A DNA stretch of 9,612 bases from an uncultured Bacillaceae bacterium (GTDB lineage Bacteria > Bacillota > Bacilli > Bacillales > Amphibacillaceae): positions 1 through 9,612 of the forward strand of contig CALAMD010000085.1 of the NCBI GenBank assembly GCA_937925695.1, read 5' to 3'. Under the pieces are notes generated by a model, which had not been told where the DNA came from, made no database searches, and saw only the letters and a list, made by a program, of their open reading frames with translations. Each line of letters begins with the position of its first letter. Within the stretch, counting starts at the first letter, position 1. Of the stretch, positions 1-6,150 are shown piece by piece. The position numbers and the translations under genes were made by a program.

Positions 1-1
1 T

Positions 2-73
2 GCTCAATTTTGGGCATTAGTCTTTGGTGTTGTGGTTGCTTATGTGATGGATCGTAGTGATTTTAGTGATTAG
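2..73 (+). CDS. C-terminal tail of an upstream gene, probably a membrane protein (partial)
   Basis: Only 23 codons and a TAG stop are in the window, in the only forward frame that stays open. They encode a hydrophobic stretch (WALVFGVVVAYVM) followed by a short charged end (DRSDFSD). This is what the last transmembrane helix and cytoplasmic or external tail of a membrane protein looks like. The family cannot be recognised from so little. A terminator-like hairpin follows about 30 bases downstream, which supports this being the true end of a gene on the same strand and separates it from the sugar operon. Confidence 0.5.
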   Translation, partial: AQFWALVFGVVVAYVMDRSDFSD

Positions 74-103
74 AAAGTAATGATGCGCTGAATAATGAAA
101 CGG

Positions 104-144
104 AAGAGTTCTTTGCATTTTTAGCAAAAGAACTCTTTTATTTT
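104..144 (+). terminator. Rho-independent terminator of the upstream gene
   Basis: Left arm AAGAGTTCTTTGC (104-116) pairs with GCAAAAGAACTCTT (124-137) with one bulged base and a 7-nt loop. The right arm runs straight into a T-rich tail (TTTTATTTT, 136-144). It lies 31 bases after the stop of the upstream partial gene and before the operon promoter, so it should insulate the operon from read-through. Confidence 0.75.
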
Positions 145-198
145 GAGAGAAAGACAGCGCAAAATAAATTATTAGTTGAAAAAATTGAAAAATTACTC

Positions 199-227
199 TT
201 GTAAACCGCTTACATTTGTTATACACT
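199..227 (+). promoter_or_regulatory. Probable sigma-A promoter of the sugar operon
   Basis: A TTGTAA -35 (199-204) and a TACACT -10 (222-227) are separated by 17 bases, which would place the transcription start near base 234. Both hexamers are imperfect, as expected for a regulated promoter. The -35 hexamer sits inside the inverted repeat at 200-214. TTGAAA boxes at 176-181 and 185-190 are possible alternative -35 elements but have no good -10 at the right distance. Confidence 0.55.
200..214. promoter_or_regulatory. Operator-like inverted repeat, LacI-family type
   Basis: TGTAAACCGCTTACA is an odd-centred inverted repeat (TGTAARC half-sites around one central base). It resembles a CcpA cre site with one extra central base, and equally an operator for a LacI-family regulator such as the one encoded 69 bases downstream. 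It overlaps the -35 hexamer, so a bound protein should block RNA polymerase. The core TAAACCG occurs again at 233-239, 31 bases away, which is close to three helical turns. Confidence 0.55.
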
Positions 228-237
228 CTACATAAAC

Positions 238-263
238 CGATTTAGTAAATCGATTTAGTAAAT
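238..263. repeat. Perfect tandem 13-bp repeat, each copy a palindrome, in the operon leader
   Basis: CGATTTAGTAAAT is present twice with no spacer (238-250 and 251-263). Each copy contains the 11-bp palindrome ATTTAGTAAAT, and the first copy plus the next two bases makes the perfect 15-bp palindrome CGATTTAGTAAATCG (238-252). The repeats begin just after the predicted transcription start and end about 20 bases before the chosen start codon of the regulator gene. They could be operators or a small leader RNA structure. Confidence 0.8.
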
Positions 264-282
264 GGAAGAAAGGCATTTGAAG

Positions 283-1296
283 ATGACCAACAAAGTGAAA
301 ACAATAACGATTGGTGATGTAGCAAAAAAAGTTGGAGTTTCTAAAAGTACAGTTTCCCAATACATTAATCACCGCTATGAATACATGGGAGAGCAAACCA
401 AACTTCGTATTGAGGAAGCAATTAAGGAATTGGGATATCAACCAAATATATTAGCTAGGTCGCTTAAACAAAAGACTTCTAAGACGATTGGAGTTATCTT
501 AGCGAATATTGCACACGATTTTTCAACACAAGTTGTTAGATCAATTGAGGAATACTGTAACTCATCAAATTATAATATTATCGTTTGTAATGCTGAGGAT
601 GACCCAATTAAGGAAAGAAATCATATTGACATGTTAAGAGCAAAACAGATTGATGGGATTATTACACTACCCACAAGTACAAATGTAGATATATATAAAG
701 ATTTAGCATCTGAGAAATTCCCAATGGTATTCATTGATCGTGAGGTGCCCAATCTAAATATCCGTTCAGTCATGTTAGACAATAAGCTTGCTACTCAATT
801 AGCGGTAAATGAATTTCATGAACATGGTTATAAAAGAATTGGTTTTTTGACTACCTCAATCAAAAAACAGGTTACACCGAGAATCGAAAGACTTGAAGGG
901 TTTGCAGAGGCATTAAAAATTAAGGGTCTTGAGATTAACGACAACTTTATAAAAGGTGTGCCACTTGAAGAGATCCCGAATGAGTTAAATCAAATGATGA
1001 ATAGTGAATTTCCGCCTGAAGCAATTTTAGCTGGAAATGATTTAACGTTAATTGCAACTCTTAAATATATCAAAGAACATAAACTATCTATTCCTGACGA
1101 TATTGCCCTGATTGGTATCGATGATGTTCCTTTCGCGCCTGTATATTACCCTGAATTAACGACTATTTCTCAGCCGACTTCAGATATGGGAAAAAAAGCA
1201 GCCGAACTACTAATGAAGCAGATTACAGGTGAAGAACAATCAAACAAGCTTCGTTATAACTTTAAACCGAATTTAATTAGACGATCTTCTTGCTAA
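283..1296 (+). CDS. LacI-family transcriptional regulator, KdgR-like
   Basis: This 337-residue protein is a full-length LacI/GalR regulator and the likely local repressor of the operon. A helix-turn-helix lies at residues 8-28 (ITIGDVAKKVGVSKSTVSQYI), the hinge helix follows at about 54-63 (PNILARSLKQ), and a periplasmic-binding-protein-like effector domain fills residues 66-330, with the usual GYKRIGFL and ALIGIDDVPFA segments. The stretch YEYMGEQTK..I...I.ELGYQPN is typical of Firmicutes regulators near 2-keto-3-deoxygluconate genes, so KdgR-like is a family-level inference. I chose ATG 283 because GAAAGG at 268-273 is well placed for it. The in-frame ATG at 262 would add seven residues but lacks a binding site and lies inside the tandem repeat. 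The next gene starts 15 bases after the stop, so the regulator is probably autoregulated with the operon. The effector is unknown; KDG or its phosphate is the obvious guess. Confidence 0.9.
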   Translation: MTNKVKTITIGDVAKKVGVSKSTVSQYINHRYEYMGEQTKLRIEEAIKELGYQPNILARSLKQKTSKTIGVILANIAHDFSTQVVRSIEEYCNSSNYNIIVCNAEDDPIKERNHIDMLRAKQIDGIITLPTSTNVDIYKDLASEKFPMVFIDREVPNLNIRSVMLDNKLATQLAVNEFHEHGYKRIGFLTTSIKKQVTPRIERLEGFAEALKIKGLEINDNFIKGVPLEEIPNELNQMMNSEFPPEAILAGNDLTLIATLKYIKEHKLSIPDDIALIGIDDVPFAPVYYPELTTISQPTSDMGKKAAELLMKQITGEEQSNKLRYNFKPNLIRRSSC

Positions 1297-1311
1297 GAGT
1301 GAGGTGTAATT

Positions 1312-1866
1312 ATGAAATCTATTTTGAGTACAATTACAAGTGAAATATCGAAAGTAATAGAGGGAGTAGACTCTGAACAAGCAGAAGGTTTTGCTGATCG
1401 AATAGCTTCGGCTAATCGTATTTTTATTGCGGGTACCGGCAGATCTGGTTTGGCAGGTAGAATGTTTGCTATGCGATTGATGCATATAGGTTATCAACCC
1501 TACGTAGTTGGAGAAACAATTACACCAAATATTGAGCAAGGTGATTTACTAATCCTCATATCTGGTTCAGGTGAAACAAAAACATTGATTCATTTTGCAA
1601 GCAAAGCTAGTGAAATCGATGCAACTATTTGTCTAGTTACGACGAATAAAGATTCTACAATTGGTCAATTGAGTAATCAAACATTAGTAATACCAGCTGT
1701 CACTAAGAAGACTGTCAGCGAGCGCAAAACCATTCAGCCTCTGGGTAGTCAATTTGATCAATCTGCTCATCTGCTTTTGGATGCAGTTATCGTTCATCTA
1801 TTACATCATCATGCAAATGAATCCACTAATAATACTATGAATAAGAAGCATGCAAATTTAGAATAG
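1312..1866 (+). CDS. 6-phospho-3-hexuloisomerase (PHI)-like SIS-domain protein
   Basis: This 184-residue single SIS-domain protein resembles HxlB of the ribulose monophosphate pathway, which interconverts D-arabino-3-hexulose-6-phosphate and fructose-6-phosphate. Visible landmarks are GTGRSGLAGR (41-50), AMRLMHIGY (53-61), the phosphate-binding SGSGETK (84-90), KTIQPLGSQFDQ (139-150) and the C-terminal HANLE (180-184), all at HxlB-like positions, and the length equals the family norm. One oddity is Asp149 in FDQ, where as I recall the family has FEQ, with the Glu near the active site. A good AGGTG binding site precedes ATG 1312. In bacteria its usual partner HPS is adjacent; here the HPS-like gene is 5.3 kb downstream in the same operon. 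It may act on the usual hexulose phosphate or on a related 3-keto sugar-acid phosphate. Confidence 0.85.
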   Translation: MKSILSTITSEISKVIEGVDSEQAEGFADRIASANRIFIAGTGRSGLAGRMFAMRLMHIGYQPYVVGETITPNIEQGDLLILISGSGETKTLIHFASKASEIDATICLVTTNKDSTIGQLSNQTLVIPAVTKKTVSERKTIQPLGSQFDQSAHLLLDAVIVHLLHHHANESTNNTMNKKHANLE

Positions 1867-1879
1867 GCAGGTGACATCA

Positions 1880-2506
1880 TTGGTCTCTTTAAAAGATATA
1901 CAGGAAAATCCAATCATCGCGGTAATTCGTGGATCAAACAAGGAAAATATTGTTCCTATTGTAACCGCTTTATTGAAGGGAGGAATTCGATCCATAGAAT
2001 TGACAGCTGAAACGAAAGGCATCAGCTCTATCATTGAAAAGGTAAGTAACGAATTTGGTGACGAGGTACTAGTAGGGGCAGGTACAGTGCTTGATCCAGA
2101 GACAGCTAAAGCTGTGATTTCTTCTGGAGCAGAGTTTGTTGTTTCCCCGACCGTTAACACAGAAACGATTAAAGTAACAAAGAGATATGGAAAGCTATCC
2201 GTTCCAGGGGCATTGAGTCCTACTGAAATATTAACCGCATATGAACAAGGTGCTGATTTGGTTAAAGTCTTTCCAGCCAGCATGTTTGGGCCTTCTTATA
2301 TTAAAAACATCCATGGTCCTTTGCCACAGATTCCTTTAATGGTTACCGGTGGGATTTCTGTTGATAATATGAAAGATTTTCTTGATAGCGGAAGTGTTGC
2401 TGTAGGTGTTGGAAGTAGTTTGGTAGATACTGATTCACTTGTTTCTGAAGAGGATTATCAACAATTAACGAAGAAAGCTAAGTTGTTTACTAGCCAATTA
2501 AGCTAG
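1880..2506 (+). CDS. KDPG/KHG aldolase (2-keto-3-deoxy-6-phosphogluconate aldolase)
   Basis: A class I aldolase of the Eda/KdgA family (208 residues) that should split 2-keto-3-deoxy-6-phosphogluconate into pyruvate and glyceraldehyde-3-phosphate. The TIM-barrel landmarks are IIAVIRG (12-18), GGIRSIELT with Glu40 (34-42), VGAGTVLD (65-72), SPTVN (89-93), VPGALSPTE (108-116), the Schiff-base Lys129 in DLVKVFPA, and the phosphate-binding TGGIS and GVGSSLV segments near the end. I chose TTG 1880 because AGGTGA at 1869-1874 sits five bases upstream; GTG 1871 is in frame but lies within that binding site. The position of Arg49 in E. coli Eda appears to be Glu44 here, which may be a lineage trait. 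With the PfkB kinase downstream it forms the classical KDG to pyruvate route. The gene begins 13 bases after the preceding one. Confidence 0.9.
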   Translation: MVSLKDIQENPIIAVIRGSNKENIVPIVTALLKGGIRSIELTAETKGISSIIEKVSNEFGDEVLVGAGTVLDPETAKAVISSGAEFVVSPTVNTETIKVTKRYGKLSVPGALSPTEILTAYEQGADLVKVFPASMFGPSYIKNIHGPLPQIPLMVTGGISVDNMKDFLDSGSVAVGVGSSLVDTDSLVSEEDYQQLTKKAKLFTSQLS

Positions 2507-2547
2507 TGTAATCATAAATTAATTTTAATTAACAGGGGGATTATTAA

Positions 2548-3591
2548 ATGAAGAAATATTTTCTTTTTATTGCAGCTCTTTTAGTTGCTGGCATTCTTGC
2601 AGCGTGTGGCGGGTCAGATGATGAGGGCTCAAGCGCTGAATCAGGTGAAAGTAGTGGAGACGGAGATTCAATTAAAATTATTGCCGCTCATAATCAAACT
2701 GACCCTGAGAACCCGTACCAAGATGGGTTGCTGGCATTTAAAGAAGCTGCAGAAGCTGAATCAGATGGTCAAATCGAAGTTGAAGTACATGCTGGTACAA
2801 TTGGTACCGAAGAAGCACAATTGGTTGAAAAGTTACAAACGGGAGCAGCAGATGTTGTATTAGTATCACCTGGTTTTATGACTTCAACAGGGATTAAAGA
2901 AATCGACTTATTTGCATTTCCATATCTATTTGAGAGTTATGAACACTGGGAAAATGTTGTAACTGGTGAAGTTGGCGAAGAAATGGCCGAGATTATCAAT
3001 AAAAAATCTAATAATGATTTCAAATTGTTGGGTTATTGGACTGCAGGCGTACGGCATTATTATGGGAAGCAACCTATTGAAGACATTTCTGATTTAGATG
3101 GCTTATCAATTCGTACACAAACCTCAGGTGTTGTATCTGATTTTTGGCAGCAAGTTGGAGCAATTCCTCAATCTGTTGCTTGGGGTGAACTATACCAAGG
3201 ATTACAGCAAAACGTTGTAGATTCAGCGGAGAATGCTTATCCGTACTTTGTCCAACAGGATCACCATCGAACGCCTAATGGGAAGTTTATCACTGAGACA
3301 GGTCATGACTATACGACACGTTTTCTATTGATTAATGGAAATAAATTCGATGAATACTCTGAAGAACAACAAGAGATTATTTTACAAGCGGCAGAAGCTT
3401 CGGTTGAAGCGGAGTGGGAAGCTTTATATGCACAAGAAGAAGAATATAAAGAGATTGCGATAGAAGACGGTGCTGAAGTCAATGAGGTTGATCGCCAACC
3501 GTTCATTGAAATCGCTGAACCATTACAAGACGAGTATGCGAAAGAATTAGGTGTCGAGGAATTGTTAGAGAAAGTTAGGGAAGCGAAATAA
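2548..3591 (+). CDS. dctP: TRAP transporter substrate-binding lipoprotein, DctP family
   Basis: The extracytoplasmic solute receptor (347 residues) of a tripartite ATP-independent periplasmic transporter. It begins with a lipoprotein signal peptide: basic KK, a hydrophobic run, and the lipobox LAAC with Cys20, which would anchor it to the outer face of the membrane in a Gram-positive cell. An acidic, Ser/Gly-rich linker (21-41) follows, then the DctP fold: HNQTDPENPYQDG (48-60), GTEEAQLVEKLQTGAAD (86-102), GVRHYYG (167-173), LSIRTQTSG (186-194, Arg189 at the position that usually binds the ligand carboxylate) and WGELYQGLQQNVVDSAEN (212-229). Expected cargo is a carboxylate, probably a sugar acid given the neighbours. 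AGGGGGA (2534-2540) is a strong binding site for ATG 2548. A perfect hairpin follows the gene and may raise its transcript level over the membrane subunits. Confidence 0.93.
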   Translation: MKKYFLFIAALLVAGILAACGGSDDEGSSAESGESSGDGDSIKIIAAHNQTDPENPYQDGLLAFKEAAEAESDGQIEVEVHAGTIGTEEAQLVEKLQTGAADVVLVSPGFMTSTGIKEIDLFAFPYLFESYEHWENVVTGEVGEEMAEIINKKSNNDFKLLGYWTAGVRHYYGKQPIEDISDLDGLSIRTQTSGVVSDFWQQVGAIPQSVAWGELYQGLQQNVVDSAENAYPYFVQQDHHRTPNGKFITETGHDYTTRFLLINGNKFDEYSEEQQEIILQAAEASVEAEWEALYAQEEEYKEIAIEDGAEVNEVDRQPFIEIAEPLQDEYAKELGVEELLEKVREAK

Positions 3592-3606
3592 TTTTCTGTT
3601 TTCTTG

Positions 3607-3639
3607 GAGGGACACAGCCTACGTATAGTGTCCCTCTTT
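3607..3639 (+). other. Perfect intercistronic hairpin between dctP and dctQ
   Basis: GAGGGACAC (3607-3615) pairs perfectly with GTGTCCCTC (3628-3636) around a 12-nt loop, and only TTT follows before AAATT. It lies in the 73-bp gap between the binding-protein gene and the small membrane subunit gene. The short T-run suggests a partial terminator or an RNA 3'-end stabiliser rather than the end of the operon. This arrangement is common where the binding protein is needed in excess over the permease. Confidence 0.8.
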
Positions 3640-3664
3640 AAATTGAAATGGAGGGGCGATCAGG

Positions 3665-4150
3665 GTGGAAAAAATGATTAGATACATCGAAAGAATTCAG
3701 ATCGCTATTGGAATAACAGCATTATTAATATTTTTTTTCGCTATTATTCTCCAAATAGGATCTAGACATTTGGCCATTTCCGTTATTTGGACAGAAGAGG
3801 TAGCTAATTATTCTTTTGTTTGGGCTGTTTTTATGGGTGCAGCAGTAATGGTAAATAGAAGAGATCACTTTAGCTTTGATATTTTACAGAATAAATTAAA
3901 AGGCAAGAAGCGGTTGTCACTGAATATTGTTATTGATACTTTATTGATTCTGTTTAATATTGGTATCTTGTATTACGGCATTCAAGTTGTTGAGCAATTT
4001 TGGAACTATACGTGGACGGCGTTGCCATTTATGAAAATGGGTTATGTATGGATCTCAATTCCAATTATGGCCGGCACAATGATTATTTATTCTCTTTTTC
4101 ATTTCATTGAGCATGTTAAGGGAATGGCTGGAAGCGAGGTGCAGCAATAA
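3665..4150 (+). CDS. dctQ: TRAP transporter small membrane subunit, DctQ family
   Basis: A 161-residue integral membrane protein with four predicted helices, at about residues 11-32, 44-64, 86-106 and 125-147. The family signature is clear in SRHLAISVIWTEEVANYSFVW (33-53) followed by FMGAAVMVNRRDHF. It assembles with DctM and docks the DctP receptor. The GTG at 3665 is preferred because GGAGGGG (3650-3656) is eight bases upstream; the ATG at 3674 is a possible alternative with AGGGTGG upstream. Its TAA stop overlaps the dctM ATG by one base (TAATG), so the two membrane subunits are probably translationally coupled. Confidence 0.92.
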   Translation: MEKMIRYIERIQIAIGITALLIFFFAIILQIGSRHLAISVIWTEEVANYSFVWAVFMGAAVMVNRRDHFSFDILQNKLKGKKRLSLNIVIDTLLILFNIGILYYGIQVVEQFWNYTWTALPFMKMGYVWISIPIMAGTMIIYSLFHFIEHVKGMAGSEVQQ

Positions 4151-5436
4151 TGGGCTTCTTCTTAGTAGCTGCTTTTCTTGTATTATTAATTATAGGTGTC
4201 CCAATTGCCTTTGTCATTGGTATTGTAGCGTTTCTAGGGATTATGAATATCGAATATATTCCAGAAATGACTGTACCAATGAGAATGATGAATGAATTAA
4301 ATTCGTTTGTACTTTTAGCTGTACCTCTATTTATATTAGTTGCTAATTTAATGAACGCTGGAAAAATATCCGAGAAGTTAATTGAGTTTTCTATGGCAAT
4401 CATTGGGTCAATCCGTGGCGGATTAGCTCAATCGAATATTCTCGTATCTATGATGTTTGCAGGTGTATCAGGGGCTTCTCAAGCGGATACAGCTGGTGTC
4501 GGAAAAATTTTAATCCCAAGCATGAAAAAACATGGGTATGATACCGAAACATCAGTTGGTGTAACTGCTGCATCTTCGACAGTAGGTGTCATTATCCCAC
4601 CTAGTATTCCTATGATCATCTTTGCGGGAATTACCAATGCTTCGGTCGGTGCGCTATTTTTGGCGGGAATTGTCCCAGGCGTATTAGTTGCTGTAACAAT
4701 GATGATATTTGTGTACTTTCTTGCCAAAAAAAGAAATTACGAGAGAACAGATCGAGTGGCTTTCAAAAAAATCTTAAAGCTATTTCTTGAATCTGCGCCA
4801 GCCTTATTAACGCCAATTATTATCATTGGTGGTATCATTGTAGGTTTTTTCACTGCTACAGAAGCGGCTGCAGTGGCTGCAATCTATACGCTTGTTATTA
4901 GTATGTTCTTTTATAAGACATTAAAATTAAATGATCTACCAAAAATACTCTTTGATACTTTGTCTTTAAGTTCATTGTCTTTATTTGCACTCGCAGCAGC
5001 TGGTGCACTCGGTGAGTTGATGAGTTATTATCAATTAGGAATGAAGGCCCAAGCATTTTTTGGTGAATATATCGATGCCAAATGGGTGTTCATTATTATA
5101 ATTATTGTGTTCTTCTTGTTCATCGGTACTTTTATGGATGCGATTCCTGCAATGATTTTATTCGTTCCGGTCATCCTTCCGACCGCAATGCAGTTTGGAA
5201 TAGATCCGGTACACTTAGGCTTGATTGTAGTTATGACGTTAGCTATTGGATTAGTGACTCCGCCTTATGGGCTGTGCTTGTTACTAGCAGCCAAAATAGG
5301 TAATTTACCAATCGAGCGTTCGTTTGTTGCGGTGTTGCCTTATATAGGAATTATACTGGTTGTATTACTATTTCTTGCTTCCTTCCCAGAAGTAGCTATG
5401 TACATTCCTAAACTATTAAATCCTGATTTATTTTAA
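4150..5436 (+). CDS. dctM: TRAP transporter large permease subunit, DctM family
   Basis: The 428-residue large membrane subunit, which forms the ion-coupled translocation path (sodium in characterised members). It is hydrophobic throughout, with about 12 helical segments. Family motifs are present in order: FVLLAVPLFILVANLM (53-68), GVSGASQADTAGVGKILIP (104-122), ASSTVGVIIPPSIPMIIF (140-157), FFTATEAAAVAAIY (228-241), DAIPAMILFVPVILP (329-343) and LAIGLVTPPYGLCL (362-375). Length and order match an intact DctM. It starts at the ATG overlapping the dctQ stop, with GAGGTG about ten bases upstream, and lies 17 bases before the next start. Together with DctP and DctQ it makes a complete transporter, so the operon imports its own substrate. 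Confidence 0.95.
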   Translation: MGFFLVAAFLVLLIIGVPIAFVIGIVAFLGIMNIEYIPEMTVPMRMMNELNSFVLLAVPLFILVANLMNAGKISEKLIEFSMAIIGSIRGGLAQSNILVSMMFAGVSGASQADTAGVGKILIPSMKKHGYDTETSVGVTAASSTVGVIIPPSIPMIIFAGITNASVGALFLAGIVPGVLVAVTMMIFVYFLAKKRNYERTDRVAFKKILKLFLESAPALLTPIIIIGGIIVGFFTATEAAAVAAIYTLVISMFFYKTLKLNDLPKILFDTLSLSSLSLFALAAAGALGELMSYYQLGMKAQAFFGEYIDAKWVFIIIIIVFFLFIGTFMDAIPAMILFVPVILPTAMQFGIDPVHLGLIVVMTLAIGLVTPPYGLCLLLAAKIGNLPIERSFVAVLPYIGIILVVLLFLASFPEVAMYIPKLLNPDLF

Positions 5437-5453
5437 ACTTGAGGTGAGTTAGT

Positions 5454-6128
5454 TTGACTAATAAAAAAAAGGCAGCGGCTGAAGCTTCATTAAAATATAT
5501 CGAAAATGGCATGACAATCGGATTAGGGTCTGGCTCAACTGTTTATTATTTGTTAGAAGGTTTAAGTGAAATGGTTAAGAAGGGACTCCACGTTACTGGA
5601 GTCCCTACATCTGTGAAAACGGAAAAATGGGCAAAGAAGTTTGGCATACCTCTTACGGAAATAAAAGAAGATACCCAAATTGATATTGCGATTGATGGAG
5701 CTGACTATGTAGATAGAGATTATAATCTATTAAAAGGTGGGGGAGGTTCTTTAGTTAGAGAAAAGTTGGTTGATGCCATTGCAGAAAAATTCATCGTAAT
5801 CGTTGATGATTCAAAAATGGTCAATCAGTTTAAGGATACCTCGCTTCCAGTTGAGATTATTCCGTTTGCATGGAAAAAAACAAGTCAGAGAATTAAACGT
5901 CTTGGCTACCAAGCTGAGTTAAGACAGAATAATGATGAAATATTTATATCTGACAATGGTAACTTTATTTTGGATTGCCGTTTTGAATTGATGGAAAATC
6001 CGTTGAATAGTCATCGTTTATTAAAACAACAATTAGGAGTTATAGAAACAGGGTTATTCATTAACATGGCTGATCTCATCATTATTAGCGGCACAGAAAA
6101 AGTAGTCGAACGATATGCCAATCGTTAG
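5454..6128 (+). CDS. rpiA: Ribose-5-phosphate isomerase A
   Basis: A 224-residue RpiA, which interconverts ribulose-5-phosphate and ribose-5-phosphate in the cytosol. The landmarks fall at the same numbers as in the E. coli enzyme: phosphate loop GLGSGST (23-29), Asp81 and Asp84 in DGAD, Lys94 in KGGGGSL, and the catalytic base Glu103 in REK. TTG 5454 has GAGGTGAG at 5441-5448. Since RpiA is normally a housekeeping gene placed elsewhere, its presence inside a catabolic operon implies that the pathway makes or uses D-ribulose-5-phosphate. That fits the HPS-like gene downstream, whose relatives form or consume pentulose-5-phosphates. A strong hairpin lies inside the gene at 5581-5606. Whether the genome also has another rpi gene cannot be seen here. 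Confidence 0.93.
   Translation: MTNKKKAAAEASLKYIENGMTIGLGSGSTVYYLLEGLSEMVKKGLHVTGVPTSVKTEKWAKKFGIPLTEIKEDTQIDIAIDGADYVDRDYNLLKGGGGSLVREKLVDAIAEKFIVIVDDSKMVNQFKDTSLPVEIIPFAWKKTSQRIKRLGYQAELRQNNDEIFISDNGNFILDCRFELMENPLNSHRLLKQQLGVIETGLFINMADLIIISGTEKVVERYANR
5581..5606 (+). other. Perfect 10-bp hairpin inside rpiA
   Basis: AGGGACTCCA (5581-5590) and TGGAGTCCCT (5597-5606) form a perfect stem with a 6-nt loop (CGTTAC), about 130 bases into the gene. No T-run follows, so it is not a terminator. Its arms share AGGGAC and GTCCCT with the hairpin after dctP. It may mark an RNA cleavage or stability point between the transporter and enzyme parts of the mRNA, or be chance within the codons for KKGLHVTGVPT. 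Confidence 0.7.
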
Positions 6129-6150
6129 TATTCAAAAGGAGGACAAAAAA

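Noticed and set aside
200..214. Considered as a standard CcpA cre site
   Set aside because: The half-sites are spaced by one base too many for the cre consensus; an odd-centred operator for another LacI-family protein fits better, though CcpA binding is not excluded.
1959..1973. TTGTAACCGCTTTAT-like match to the operon operator inside the aldolase gene
   Set aside because: Its second half-site is poor and the bases encode conserved residues (IVTALL), so chance is the simpler explanation, although an internal roadblock site cannot be excluded.
1858..2283. 141-codon open frame on the minus strand
   Set aside because: It lies antisense to the well-supported aldolase gene, has no recognisable motif and no separate promoter; it is a coding shadow.
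3607..3639. Considered as the true terminator of the operon
   Set aside because: Only three Ts follow, and dctQ and dctM must be co-expressed with dctP; a leaky terminator or stabiliser fits better.
4107..4295. 62-codon plus-strand frame across the dctQ/dctM junction
   Set aside because: Out of frame with two clear membrane proteins that overlap by one base; Cys- and Asn-rich translation without family similarity.
6115..6150. Upstream ATG start for the PfkB kinase
   Set aside because: It lies within rpiA, has no ribosome binding site, and the extra twelve residues do not belong to the kinase fold; the strong AAGGAGGA site serves ATG 6151.
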